Shown here one piece after another: positions 1-8,980 of a DNA stretch of 64,000 nucleotides (positions are counted from its first letter, which is position 1; every line of letters begins with the position of its first letter). The notes below the pieces were generated by a model. The model searched no databases, was not told the origin of the DNA, and saw nothing but the letters and a program-made list of their open reading frames with translations. This DNA comes from Actinoplanes couchii. GTDB lineage: Bacteria; Actinomycetota; Actinomycetes; Mycobacteriales; Micromonosporaceae. The DNA lies in the NCBI RefSeq assembly GCF_016862075.1, contig NZ_BOMG01000114.1, forward strand, positions 1 to 64,000, in the 5' to 3' direction. The position numbers and the translations under genes are program-made.

Positions 1-101
1 GCCGCGACGGGTGGATCACCAACCCGGAGCGCGATGGTTTCCGGTCGGTTGCCAGGTTCTTCGCAGTTTTCGCAGCGTCCGGCCGGGTTATCGAAGAGGG
101 C

Positions 102-2492
102 GTGATAGACGAGGAGATCTGCCCCGCCGAGCCCTGGCAGGTGCGCGAGACGCGCCTGGACACCGCCCTGCTGGCCCAGACCGAGTCGGTGTTCGCACTG
201 GCCAACGGATATCTGGGCCTGCGCGGCAACCTGGACGAGGGCGAACCCCACGAGATCTCCGGGACGTACCTCAACTCGTTCTACGAGGACCGCCCGCTGC
301 CCTACCCGGAGGGCGGCTACGGGTACCCCGAAGAGGGACAGACCGTGGTGAACGTGACCGACGGCAAGATCGTCCGGCTGACCGTGGACGACGAGCAGTT
401 CCACGTCGGCCGCGGTGTCCTGCACTCCCACCAGCGCGTTCTCGACCTGCGGGCGGGTGTGCTGCGCCGCGAGGTGGACTGGGAGTCGCCGGCCGGCCGC
501 CGGGTCCGGATCCGCAGCGAGCGCCTCGTCTCCTTCACCCAGCGTGCCGTCGCCGCGATCGTGCACGAGGTGGAGGCCGTCGACCACGAGGTGCGGATCA
601 CCGTGCAGTCCGGGCTGGCCGCCGACGAGGAGCAGGTCAAGGTCTCCGACGACCCGCGGGTGGCGGCCGCCCTGGAGGATCCGCTGGAGGCGGTCGAGCA
701 GGACACCGAGCAGCACGGGGCGGTCCTGCTGCACCGGACCCGCCGCAGCCGCCTGCTTCTGGGTGCCGGAATGGACCACGTCGTCTCCTCCTCGGCCGGC
801 GGCGAGGAGATCGACTACGAGGAGGAGACCGACGTCCGCGAGGACTGGGCGAGGACCACGGTGGTCACCGTTCTGCCGCCCGGCGGCAGGCTACGGATCA
901 TCAAGTTCCTGGCGTACGGGTGGAGCGGCTCACGATCCACCGAAGCGCTGCGTGACCAGGTCGCCGCCGCGCTGAACACGGCCCGTTACGTCGGCTGGGA
1001 CGGTCTCGTCGCCGAACAGCGCGCCTACCTGGACGACTTCTGGGACTCCGCCGACGTGGAGATCGACGGCGATCCGGCCCTGCAGCAGGCGGTCCGGTTC
1101 GGGCTGTTCCACGTGCTGCAGGCGGGCGCGCGAGCCGAGCAGCGGCCCATCCCGGGCAAGGGCCTGACCGGGCCGGGGTACGACGGGCACGCGTTCTGGG
1201 ACACCGAGGGCCACGTGCTGCCGCTGCTGACGTACACCGCCCCGCGCGCCGCGGCCGACGCCCTGCGCTGGCGGCACTCGCTGCTGCCGATGGCCCGGCA
1301 GCGGGCCCGGATGCTCGGCCTGTCCGGCGCGGCGTTCCCGTGGCGCACCATCGGCGGTTCGGAGTGTTCGGCGTACTGGCCGGCCGGCACCGCGGCCCTG
1401 CACCTGAACGCCGCGATCGCCCGGGCCGTCGACCGCTACCGACGGATCACCGGCGACACCGCGCTGGAGCAGGAGTGCGGGCTGGAGATCCTGGTGGAGA
1501 CCGCCCGGCTCTGGGTCTCGCACGGCCACCACGACGCCGACGGGCGCTGGCACATCGACGGGGTGACCGGCCCCGACGAGTACAGCGCCGTCGCCGACGA
1601 CAACGTCTTCACCAACCTGGCCGCTGCCGGGAACCTGCGGGCCGCCGCGGACGCCTGCGAGCGGCATCCGGAGCTGGCCGAGCGGCTCGGCGTCGGCGCG
1701 GACGAGCCGAAGACCTGGCTGCACTGCGCGGACACCGTGCACATCCCGTACGACGATCGCCTGGGTGTTCATCCGCAGTCCGAGGGTTTCACCAGGTACG
1801 CGCCCTGGCCGTTCCCGGAGCAGCGGATCGACGGACCGCTGATGCTGAAGGCCCCGTACTTCCAGCTCTACCGCCGGCAGGTCTGCAAACAGGCCGACCT
1901 GGTGCTGGCCATGCACTGGTGCCCGGAGGCGTTCACCCCGGAGCAGCGGGCCCGCAACGTCGACTACTACGAGCGGATCACCGTCCGGGACTCGTCGCTG
2001 TCCGCCTGCACCCAGGCGGTGATGTGCGCCGACGTCGGACACCTCGAACTCGCCCACGCGTATGCCTGGGAAGCCGCCATGGTCGACCTCCGTGACCTGC
2101 ACGGCAACACCCGCGACGGCCTGCACGTGGCCTCGCTGGCCGGAGCGTGGTCGGCGATCGTCGAGGGCTTCGGCGGGCTGCGCGAGTCCGCCACCGGCCC
2201 GGCCCGGATCGAGCTGGCGCCGCGGCTGCCGGCCGGCATCACCCGGATGCGCTTCCACCTGCGGCACAGCGGCCTGCGCCTGTGGGTGGAGGCCGATCAC
2301 GAGACCGCCCGGGTCGGCTTGCGGGACGGACACGGCGGACGGCTGCCGATCCTGTTGTACGGTGATCACGTCGAGGTGAACGCGGACGAAACGGTCACCC
2401 GCCCGGTCGTACGGCTGGATCCGTTGTTGCCCGAACCGCAGCAACCACCCGGCTACGCGCCACGCCCACGCGGACCGCGACCGGCCGCCTGA
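102..2492 (+). CDS. Glycoside hydrolase family 65 protein (maltose/trehalose/kojibiose phosphorylase-like)
   Basis: This is a 796-residue cytosolic protein of the GH65 clan, which cleaves alpha-glucosidic disaccharides, usually by phosphorolysis. The N-terminal beta-sandwich opens with the family-typical stretch around ANGYLGLRGNLDEGEP (about residues 34-49). The (alpha/alpha)6 catalytic barrel carries the general-acid motif GPDEY with Glu at about residue 493. Near the C-terminus NTRDGLHVASLAG is also typical. The chosen start is GTG at 102; the same frame is open to the window edge, so a longer N-terminus or fusion cannot be excluded. In many actinobacteria a beta-phosphoglucomutase gene lies just upstream, outside this window. 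Substrate (maltose, trehalose, kojibiose) and hydrolase versus phosphorylase cannot be settled by eye. Confidence 0.88.
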   Translation: MIDEEICPAEPWQVRETRLDTALLAQTESVFALANGYLGLRGNLDEGEPHEISGTYLNSFYEDRPLPYPEGGYGYPEEGQTVVNVTDGKIVRLTVDDEQFHVGRGVLHSHQRVLDLRAGVLRREVDWESPAGRRVRIRSERLVSFTQRAVAAIVHEVEAVDHEVRITVQSGLAADEEQVKVSDDPRVAAALEDPLEAVEQDTEQHGAVLLHRTRRSRLLLGAGMDHVVSSSAGGEEIDYEEETDVREDWARTTVVTVLPPGGRLRIIKFLAYGWSGSRSTEALRDQVAAALNTARYVGWDGLVAEQRAYLDDFWDSADVEIDGDPALQQAVRFGLFHVLQAGARAEQRPIPGKGLTGPGYDGHAFWDTEGHVLPLLTYTAPRAAADALRWRHSLLPMARQRARMLGLSGAAFPWRTIGGSECSAYWPAGTAALHLNAAIARAVDRYRRITGDTALEQECGLEILVETARLWVSHGHHDADGRWHIDGVTGPDEYSAVADDNVFTNLAAAGNLRAAADACERHPELAERLGVGADEPKTWLHCADTVHIPYDDRLGVHPQSEGFTRYAPWPFPEQRIDGPLMLKAPYFQLYRRQVCKQADLVLAMHWCPEAFTPEQRARNVDYYERITVRDSSLSACTQAVMCADVGHLELAHAYAWEAAMVDLRDLHGNTRDGLHVASLAGAWSAIVEGFGGLRESATGPARIELAPRLPAGITRMRFHLRHSGLRLWVEADHETARVGLRDGHGGRLPILLYGDHVEVNADETVTRPVVRLDPLLPEPQQPPGYAPRPRGPRPAA

Positions 2493-2531
2493 GGTGCCCG
2501 CCGCCGTGGCGCCGGAAGGAGTGCGCCGCCG

Positions 2532-4058
2532 GTGGATACCCATTCCTCTCACGAATCCGCGATCGGCGAGGCGTATCGGCTGGTCGAGGCCGCTCAGGCC
2601 CACCACGAGGCGGAGGCCGTGGACGCCGCCGACCGGGAGGCCGCCGAGCGGGGTTGGGACGACGTGCGGGTGGTGCTCAACTTCGCCCGCTCGCTGGCCT
2701 GCCTGGACGTCGGCGCGGACGACACCGAGCACGTCGCCGCGATGGCCGACGCCGCGATCCGCAACGGCGACCCGGCGCTGCTCGCCCTGGTGTCGGCGGT
2801 GCGGGCGGCCCGGCGGTCCCGGCGCCGGCACCTCGGGACGATCGGCGACTCGACCGCGGGTTTCCTGGTCGAGGCGATCGTGCTGCTCGACGAGAACGAT
2901 CCGCCGAGCCTCACCGTGCACCGGGCCGCCGCCCTGATCGAGGTCGCGTGTGTCTGCCACGACCTGGGTTTCTGGGAGCTGGCGCAGGAGTTCTACGAGA
3001 GCACCGAGCGGGAGCTGGCCGCCGAGAGCGACCCGGCCTGGCCGGCCACCAAGGTCCTGCAGCAGCGGGTGGTCCTCAACAACCTGGAGGATCTCGCGCT
3101 GGACCAGGCCTGCCGGCTCGCCGCGGTGGGGGAGTGGGAGGCGGCCGCCGACCGGGCCCGGTCCGCCGTGGCCACCGTCGATCCGACCGGCCCGGACTGG
3201 CCGCCGCAGTGGGTGGTGCTGTTCCACTACGTCCGCCAGATGCTGTGCGCGATCGGCGGCGCCCCGGTCCCCGACGTCGAGGAGGGCGTCGGGGTGCTCG
3301 CCGCGGCGGTCCAGGCGTCCCGGGCCGGTGACGCCGGGCGGGCCGCCGACCTGGCCGAACGGTTCCCGGACGACGCCGAGGCGTACCTGCCGATCGGCGC
3401 CCACCTGCTCCGGCTGCACCTGATGGCCCGGCGGCCCGGGACCAACCCCGCGGCCCTGCGGTACGGCGACGAACTGGCCGTCCTGCGCTGGAACGACCGC
3501 ACCGACCGGCTGGCCGGGGTCCGCGACGCGATCGCCGGCGCCCGCCGCCGCCGGGACCACGAGAAACTCCGCCGCGACCTGATCATCGACGAGCTGACCG
3601 GCCTGGCCAACCGCCGTGGTTACCAGGCCTTCCTGGCGGCCGTCGGCGAGGCCGAGGACGAGGACGACTACGCCGTCATGATGATCGACGTCGACCATTT
3701 CAAGGCGGTCAACGACGGGTTCGGCCACGACATCGGCGATGTGGTGCTGGCCCGGCTCGGGCACATCCTGGCCGCTCACGTACGCCAGATCGACCTGGCC
3801 GCCCGTCTCGGCGGCGACGAGTTCGTGGTGATCCTGGCCGAGGTCCAGCCCGCGGTGGCCACCGCCCGGGCCCAGCAGATCCTGGACGCGGTCCGCACCC
3901 ATCCCTGGCACGAGACGGCCGAGGGCCTGACGGTATCGGTGAGCATCGGTGTCCACCACGGCAGCCGCCGCGAGCTGCCCACCCTGCTCAGCGACGCCGA
4001 CCGGGGTCTCTACCAGGCCAAACATGAAGGCCGTGGCCAGGTGGCGACGGCCTCCTGA
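2532..4058 (+). CDS. Diguanylate cyclase (GGDEF) with helical/TPR-like N-terminal domain
   Basis: The C-terminal third (from DELTGLANRRG, about residue 353) is a GGDEF domain that makes cyclic di-GMP from two GTP. The active-site signature GGDEF is intact at about residues 427-431. An RQID motif at 418-421 sits exactly five residues upstream, matching the RxxD inhibitory I-site, so product inhibition is expected. The first 350 residues are Ala/Glu/Arg-rich, helical and without membrane segments, resembling tetratricopeptide-type sensors; what they sense is unknown. The GTG start at 2532 is supported by GGAAGGAG about ten bases upstream. No EAL domain is present. It follows the GH65 gene by 39 bases on the same strand. 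Confidence 0.9.
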   Translation: MDTHSSHESAIGEAYRLVEAAQAHHEAEAVDAADREAAERGWDDVRVVLNFARSLACLDVGADDTEHVAAMADAAIRNGDPALLALVSAVRAARRSRRRHLGTIGDSTAGFLVEAIVLLDENDPPSLTVHRAAALIEVACVCHDLGFWELAQEFYESTERELAAESDPAWPATKVLQQRVVLNNLEDLALDQACRLAAVGEWEAAADRARSAVATVDPTGPDWPPQWVVLFHYVRQMLCAIGGAPVPDVEEGVGVLAAAVQASRAGDAGRAADLAERFPDDAEAYLPIGAHLLRLHLMARRPGTNPAALRYGDELAVLRWNDRTDRLAGVRDAIAGARRRRDHEKLRRDLIIDELTGLANRRGYQAFLAAVGEAEDEDDYAVMMIDVDHFKAVNDGFGHDIGDVVLARLGHILAAHVRQIDLAARLGGDEFVVILAEVQPAVATARAQQILDAVRTHPWHETAEGLTVSVSIGVHHGSRRELPTLLSDADRGLYQAKHEGRGQVATAS

Positions 4059-4146
4059 CGGGTGACCCCACCGGAGATTCGGCGCCTGCCGCGGATCGGT
4101 GACGGCGAGACTGATGCGCCGTAACAACCCGACAAAAGGTGAAAAG

Positions 4147-4719
4147 ATGAAACTGCTTGCCCTTGCCGTGAGCCTGACCTTGGGGCTGGTCCCGGCCGTG
4201 TTCGTAGCCGCACCCGCGAACGCCATCGACTTCCAGGAGCCCGCCCGGTTCCAGATCCGCGATGTGCGGATCGATGGTCAGAGCGACGTGGTGAAGGTCA
4301 AGCAGGGCGGCGTGCACCGGGTGAGCATGGACGTCCTGCACGACTGCGGATCCTGCGGCAACGCCGTCAACCAGGTCATCGTCGGGCTCGCCGGGCAGGA
4401 CAAGGCGCAGGTCTCGGTGTGGAACGGCAAGCAGCGCAGCGGTGGCGGCGCGAAGCGGGTGAACGGCGCGGTCGCCGAGGACAACCCGGGTGCGGCGCAG
4501 TGGGTGACCGTCGAGTTCGACATCACCGTGCCGGCCGATCCCGGCGCCTACCCGATCCGGGCGCGGTACGCCCAGGCGTACTACGGGCGGCTGCTGACCG
4601 CCGAGGGCCGGGCCATCGCGCAGCAGGAGTTCCCGGACACGCTGGGCTGGTGGAAGGTCGACCGCCCGAACGGCCCGGACGCCAGGTCGACGATCGGGTA
4701 CGTCATCGTGGTTCCCTGA
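4147..4719 (+). CDS. Secreted protein of unknown function
   Basis: A 190-residue protein with a clear Sec signal peptide: MK, a hydrophobic run (LLALAVSLTLGLVPAVFVAA) and a likely cleavage after PANA at about residue 25. The mature part is predicted to be beta-rich, with one close cysteine pair (DCGSCGNA) that could form a disulfide. I do not recognise the family. The ATG at 4147 is preferred over upstream in-frame codons because it starts the signal peptide and has AAAGGTGA a few bases upstream. It converges with katG and shares a strong hairpin terminator with it. Confidence 0.75.
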   Translation: MKLLALAVSLTLGLVPAVFVAAPANAIDFQEPARFQIRDVRIDGQSDVVKVKQGGVHRVSMDVLHDCGSCGNAVNQVIVGLAGQDKAQVSVWNGKQRSGGGAKRVNGAVAEDNPGAAQWVTVEFDITVPADPGAYPIRARYAQAYYGRLLTAEGRAIAQQEFPDTLGWWKVDRPNGPDARSTIGYVIVVP

Positions 4720-4726
4720 CGCCCGG

Positions 4727-4757
4727 CGGCAGCGGCCCCTTTCCGGGGCCGCTGCCG
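4727..4757. terminator. Bidirectional hairpin terminator
   Basis: Perfect 13-bp inverted repeat CGGCAGCGGCCCC / GGGGCCGCTGCCG with a 5-base loop, lying between two convergent genes (the secreted protein and katG). Confidence 0.8.
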
Positions 4758-4764
4758 TGAGACA

Positions 4765-6993
4765 TCAGGCCAGGTCGAAGCGGTCGTTCTCCATGACCTT
4801 GACCCAGGCCGCGACGAAGTCGGTCACGAACTTCTCGGTCGCGTCCGAGCTGGCGTAGACCTCGGCGAGGGCCCGCAGCTGCGAGTTCGAGCCGAAGATC
4901 AGGTCGACCGCGGTGGCGGTCCACTTCAGCTCGCCGGTGCCGGCGTCCCGGATCTCGTACACGTGCTCGGTGTCCGACGCCTTCCACGTGGTGCCGGGCG
5001 AGAGCAGGTTGACGAAGAAGTCCGTGGTGAGCGCACCGGGCTTGTCGGTGAGCACACCGTGGTCGCCGCTGACGTTGTTGCCCAGCGCCCGCAGGCCACC
5101 GACCAGGGCGGTCGTCTGCGGAGCGGTCAGGTTCAGCATGTACGCGCGGTCGATCAGCAGAACCTCGGGCTGGTTCTTCTCGCCCGGCCGCAGGTAGTTG
5201 CGGAAACCGTCGGCCCGCGGCTCCAGGACGCGGAACGACTCGACGTCGGTCTGCTCCTGGGAGGCGTCGGTGCGGCCGGCCCGGAACGGGACGGTCACCT
5301 TGACGCCGGCCTCGGCGGCGGCCTTCTCCACGGCTGCCGAACCGGCCAGCACGATCAGGTCGGCGAGCGAGATCTGCGCGCCACCGGCCGCGTTGAACTC
5401 GCGCTGGATGCCCTCCAGGGCGTCGATCGTCGCGATGACCGGCTGGTTGACCTCCCAGCTGCGCTGCGGCTCCAGGCGGATGCGGGCGCCGTTCGCGCCA
5501 CCGCGCTTGTCGGTGGTGCGGAACGTGGCGGCCGACGCCCACGCCGCGGACACCAGCTCAGCGGTGCTCAGGCCGGAGTCCAGCACCTTCGCCTTGAGCG
5601 CGGCGACGTCGGCGTCACCGACGAGCGCACCCTCGACGGCCGGAACCGGGTCCTGCCAGAGCTGCGCCTCCGGCACCCACGGGCCGAGGAAACGGTCGAC
5701 CGGGCCCATGTCGCGGTGCAGCAGTTTGTACCAGGCCTTGGCGAACGCGAGCCGGAACTCCTCCGGGTTCTCCAGGAACCGGCGGGAGATCTTCTCGTAC
5801 GCCGGGTCGACACGCAGCGACAGGTCGGTCGTCAGCATCGTCGGCAGGTGCTTCTTCGACGGGTCGTGCGCGTCCGGGACGATCGCCTCGGCGTTCTTGG
5901 CGACGTACTGCTTCGCGCCGGCGGGGCTGGTGGTCAGCTCCCACTCGTACCCGAAGAGGATCTCGAAGAACCGGTTGCTCCACTGCGTCGGCTTGTCGGT
6001 CCAGGTGACCTCGAGGCCGGAGGTGATGGTGTCGCCGCCCTTGCCGGAGGCGTGGCTGCTCAGCCAGCCGAGACCCTGGGCCTCGATCGGGGCGCCCTCG
6101 GGCTCGGGGCCGACGGCGTCGTCCGCGGGGGCCGCGCCGTGCGCCTTGCCGAAGGTGTGACCACCGGCGATCAGCGCGACGGTCTCCTCGTCGTTCATCG
6201 CCATCCGGGCGAAGGTCTCCCGGATGAACCAGGCCGCCTGCAGCGGGTCGGCGCTGCCCCGCGGACCCTCCGGGTTGACGTAGATCAGGCCCATCTCGGC
6301 GGCGCCGACCTCGTCGGTCATCTCGGTGTCGCTCAGGTAGCGGGCGTCACCGAGCCAGGTGTCCTCGACACCCCAGGAGATCTCCTCCGGCTCCCACACG
6401 TCGGGGCGGCCGAACGCGAAGCCGAACGTCTGGAAGCCCATCGACTCCAGCGACACGTTGCCGGCCAGCACCAGCAGGTCGGCCCAGGAGACCTTCTGGC
6501 CGTACTTGGCCTTGACCGGCCAGAGCAGGCGGCGCGCCTTGTCCAGGTTCGCGTTGTCCGGCCAGCTGTTCAGCGGGGCGAACCGCTGGTTGCCGTCGCC
6601 GGCGCCGCCGCGGCCGTCGTGGATCCGGTAGGTGCCCGCTGCGTGCCAGCTGAGGCGGATCATCAGACCGCCGTAGTGACCGAAGTCGGCCGGCCACCAG
6701 TCCTGCGAGGTGGTCAGCACGGTGACGATGTCGGCCTTGAGCGCCTCGACGTCGAGCTTCTCGAACTCGGTCGCGTAGTCGAAGTCGGCGCCCAGCGGGT
6801 TGCCCTTGGCCGAACGCCGGTGCAGCGGCGCCAGGTCGAGCTGGTTGGGCCACCAGTCCTTGTTGGTACGCGGGCGGGCGACCGCCGGGGTCGGCGAGTC
6901 GATCGCGGGGTTCTCGCTCTCGCTGCCGTGTGCCGTCACCGAGTCGTGCGCCACCGGGCAGCCGCTCTGCTTCGGGTCTTGGTTGTCGCTCAT
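4765..6993 (-). CDS. katG: Catalase-peroxidase KatG
   Basis: A 742-residue bifunctional heme catalase-peroxidase, cytosolic, detoxifying hydrogen peroxide. The N-terminal domain has the distal triad in RLSWHAAGTYR (Arg113, Trp116, His117) and the proximal heme-ligand His279 in GGHTFGK. Residues matching the Met-Tyr-Trp adduct that gives KatG its catalase activity are all present: Trp116, Tyr238 in LIYVNPEGP, and Met264 in ETFARMAMND; the 122- and 26-residue spacings match those I recall for the mycobacterial enzyme. The duplicated, heme-free C-terminal domain is complete. The start codon overlaps the furA stop (ATGA), so the two genes form a translationally coupled operon transcribed leftward. 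Confidence 0.97.
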   Translation of the reverse strand: MSDNQDPKQSGCPVAHDSVTAHGSESENPAIDSPTPAVARPRTNKDWWPNQLDLAPLHRRSAKGNPLGADFDYATEFEKLDVEALKADIVTVLTTSQDWWPADFGHYGGLMIRLSWHAAGTYRIHDGRGGAGDGNQRFAPLNSWPDNANLDKARRLLWPVKAKYGQKVSWADLLVLAGNVSLESMGFQTFGFAFGRPDVWEPEEISWGVEDTWLGDARYLSDTEMTDEVGAAEMGLIYVNPEGPRGSADPLQAAWFIRETFARMAMNDEETVALIAGGHTFGKAHGAAPADDAVGPEPEGAPIEAQGLGWLSSHASGKGGDTITSGLEVTWTDKPTQWSNRFFEILFGYEWELTTSPAGAKQYVAKNAEAIVPDAHDPSKKHLPTMLTTDLSLRVDPAYEKISRRFLENPEEFRLAFAKAWYKLLHRDMGPVDRFLGPWVPEAQLWQDPVPAVEGALVGDADVAALKAKVLDSGLSTAELVSAAWASAATFRTTDKRGGANGARIRLEPQRSWEVNQPVIATIDALEGIQREFNAAGGAQISLADLIVLAGSAAVEKAAAEAGVKVTVPFRAGRTDASQEQTDVESFRVLEPRADGFRNYLRPGEKNQPEVLLIDRAYMLNLTAPQTTALVGGLRALGNNVSGDHGVLTDKPGALTTDFFVNLLSPGTTWKASDTEHVYEIRDAGTGELKWTATAVDLIFGSNSQLRALAEVYASSDATEKFVTDFVAAWVKVMENDRFDLA

Positions 6994-7448
6994 TCGTTTC
7001 CTTCCGAACTGTGCCGGTTCGTTTCAGGGGATGCGGTGCTCGCGCAGGTGGGGCAGGCGCCCCAGTAGACGACCTCCGCCTCGTCGACCACGAAGCCGTG
7101 ATCGTCGGAGGCGGTGAGACAGGGGGCCTCGCCGGTGGCACAGTCGACGTCGGCGATCGCGCCGCACGAGCGGCACACGACATGGTGGTGGTTGTCGCCC
7201 ACCCGCATCTCGTACCGCGCGGTCGCGCCGGCGGGCTGGATGCGCCGCACCAGACCGGTGTCGGTCAGGGCACGCAGCACATCGTAGACCGCCTGGTGGG
7301 ACACGGTGGGAAGATCCGCTCGCACCAGGGCGAGCACCGTGTCGGTGTCGACGTGCGGATGCCCGTCGAGCGCGTGGAGCACCGCCAGCCGGGGCCGGGT
7401 CACGCGAAGCGAGACCGCCCGCAGTCGTGACTCGAAGTCGGCCGTCAT
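6990..7448 (-). CDS. furA: Fur-family repressor FurA of katG
   Basis: A 152-residue winged-helix repressor. The DNA-binding half contains SLRVTRPRLAVLHAL and TVSHQAVYDVLRALTDTGLV. The C-terminal half has the metal site HHHVVCRSCG and a second CxxC pair (CPTC), the usual structural zinc cysteines of Fur proteins. It directly precedes katG with an ATGA overlap, the arrangement of mycobacterial FurA-KatG and Streptomyces FurA/CatR, so it is inferred to repress furA-katG with release on oxidation or metal loss. A perfect palindrome 23 bases upstream of its start is the probable autoregulatory operator. Confidence 0.93.
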   Translation of the reverse strand: MTADFESRLRAVSLRVTRPRLAVLHALDGHPHVDTDTVLALVRADLPTVSHQAVYDVLRALTDTGLVRRIQPAGATARYEMRVGDNHHHVVCRSCGAIADVDCATGEAPCLTASDDHGFVVDEAEVVYWGACPTCASTASPETNRHSSEGNE

Positions 7449-7470
7449 GCCGGAGACCTTAGCGCGCTTT

Positions 7471-7487
7471 TCTGGAATAGTTCCAGA
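7471..7487. promoter_or_regulatory. Probable FurA operator
   Basis: Perfect 7-3-7 palindrome TCTGGAATAGTTCCAGA immediately upstream of furA, in an A/T-rich patch that should hold the furA-katG promoter. Position and symmetry fit an autoregulatory FurA/CatR box. Confidence 0.75.
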
Positions 7488-7539
7488 TTACCCGCCGATC
7501 TTTCTCCCGATCAGGCCAGAAAAACCGCCCTTCTCCCCT

Positions 7540-8475
7540 TCAGGTCAGGAAAACCGCGGCGACGATCATGACGAGCGCGGAGGCCGGCGTCGACAGCACG
7601 ATCACGTCGCGGGCCAGGGTCTCCGACTGCCGGTACCGCAGGGCGAACACGAACACGTTCTGCGCCGTGGGCAGAGCAGACGTGATCACCGCGGCGAAAA
7701 CCTGAACATCGGTCAAACCCAGGATCAACTTCCCGATGGCGTACGCCGCCAGAGGCTGCACGAGGATCTTGAGCGCGACGGCCAGGTACCGGTCCGGTGA
7801 CTCCGGTCCCGCCCGCAACGGCCGGGCGCCCGGCAGCGACATCCCGAAAGCCAGCAGCGCCGCGGGCACCGCAGCCGCCCCCACCAGCTCGAACGGTTCC
7901 AGGAACAGCGCCGGGGGAGTCCACCCGGAGGCCGCCACCGCGATGCCGGCCGCCGACGCGATCATCAGCGGGTTCCGGGCCGGGATCAGCGCCAGCCGTT
8001 TCAGCGACGGCTTGCCCTGCCCGCTCGCCAGATCGAGAACGGTCAGCGCGAACGGCGCGTAGAACAGCACCTGGAACAGCAGCACCGGCACGACCAGCGA
8101 CACGTCGCCGAGCACGTAGGCCGCGACGGCGAGACCCAGATTCCCGGCATTGACGTACGACGCCCCGAGTGCCCCGATCGTCGCCCGCGCCGTGTCCCGC
8201 TTCCACACCAGCTTCGCGACCAGCGCGTACACCACCGACACCAGCACCGTGGACGCCACGAACGCCACCAGCGACCCGGTCACGATCCGGTCCAGGCTGG
8301 TCCGGCTCAACGTGGCGAACAGCAGGGCCGGAGTGGCCACCGAGAACACCAGCCGCGCCAGCACCCGCGGCGCCTCGTCCCCGAGGACCCGGCCGCGGGC
8401 CAGCACGTACCCCAGCGCCGAGATCAGCCAGATGGTGGTGAAACCGCTGAGTACCGCACCCATTCGGGTGATCAT
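7540..8475 (-). CDS. AEC-family membrane transporter (auxin efflux carrier-like)
   Basis: About 311 residues with roughly ten hydrophobic segments in the 5+5 pattern of AEC carriers. The start (GAVLSGFTTIWLISALGYVLARG) and the Asn/Gly-rich inner helices (ASYVNAGNLGLAVAAYVLGD, ITSALPTAQNVFVFA) are typical. Family members export or import small organic acids and auxin-like compounds; the substrate here is unknown. The start is set at ATG 8475, with 8463 as an alternative four codons later, because AEC proteins begin directly with the first membrane helix; further upstream in-frame codons would overlap the divergent lipoprotein gene. Confidence 0.85.
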   Translation of the reverse strand: MITRMGAVLSGFTTIWLISALGYVLARGRVLGDEAPRVLARLVFSVATPALLFATLSRTSLDRIVTGSLVAFVASTVLVSVVYALVAKLVWKRDTARATIGALGASYVNAGNLGLAVAAYVLGDVSLVVPVLLFQVLFYAPFALTVLDLASGQGKPSLKRLALIPARNPLMIASAAGIAVAASGWTPPALFLEPFELVGAAAVPAALLAFGMSLPGARPLRAGPESPDRYLAVALKILVQPLAAYAIGKLILGLTDVQVFAAVITSALPTAQNVFVFALRYRQSETLARDVIVLSTPASALVMIVAAVFLT

Positions 8476-8593
8476 GCCCCCCGCGGCCGAGCACCTGTCG
8501 TCTACCCTCGGCTTGCCCAACCCCCGCCAAGCCCCTCCGGCCGGGGATCTGACGAGACGGCATCCCCCGGGAGCCGGTGACGACGGGGAAGAC

Positions 8594-8980
8594 ATGTTGC
8601 GACGCCTGCCTGCCACGGCAGCGGTGATGACGGTGCTCGCTCTGACGACGGGTTGCACCCCCGGCCCGAAAGGAGCACCGGCCGAGGCGGCGACAGCATC
8701 GCCGTCGGCCTCGGTGGACCCGGACAGCTTCGTCGGCGTGGTCCGGGCCCAGCTGCCGGAGATCGCCGCGGGCCGCACCGACCGCCAGATCCAGGACATC
8801 GCGGCCACCGCCTGCACCGGCCTGGCCGCCGGCCGCCCCGGCGACGAGATCGTCGACACCACCCGCGCCCTGGGCACCACGGACGCCGACGCCACCGACC
8901 ACGCCACCGCCCGCGAGCTGATCAAACTGGCCATCGACCGGACCTGCCTGCCGCAGGCCCCGAGAGTCGACGAGTTCTAA
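8594..8980 (+). CDS. Small lipoprotein, DUF732-like
   Basis: 128 residues. The N-terminus MLRRLPATAAVMTVLALTTGC is a lipoprotein signal with lipobox LTTGC (Cys21). After a low-complexity Ala/Ser/Pro linker, a compact helical domain with two cysteines (ATACTGL, DRTCLP) resembles the DUF732 fold common in actinobacterial envelope proteins. Function unknown. ATG 8594 is chosen because it begins the signal peptide and has GGGGAA upstream. Its stop overlaps the stop of the convergent kinase gene. Confidence 0.75.
   Translation: MLRRLPATAAVMTVLALTTGCTPGPKGAPAEAATASPSASVDPDSFVGVVRAQLPEIAAGRTDRQIQDIAATACTGLAAGRPGDEIVDTTRALGTTDADATDHATARELIKLAIDRTCLPQAPRVDEF

Noticed and set aside
11..955. Long plus-strand frame overlapping the start of the GH65 gene
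   Set aside because: Arg/Gly/Ala-rich shadow translation of the GH65 coding sequence.
930..4226. 1098-residue minus-strand open frame
   Set aside because: Antisense shadow over two well-supported plus-strand genes; composition typical of GC-rich antisense frames.
4963..7068. 701-residue plus-strand frame opposite katG
   Set aside because: Antisense shadow of katG, which has all catalytic residues.
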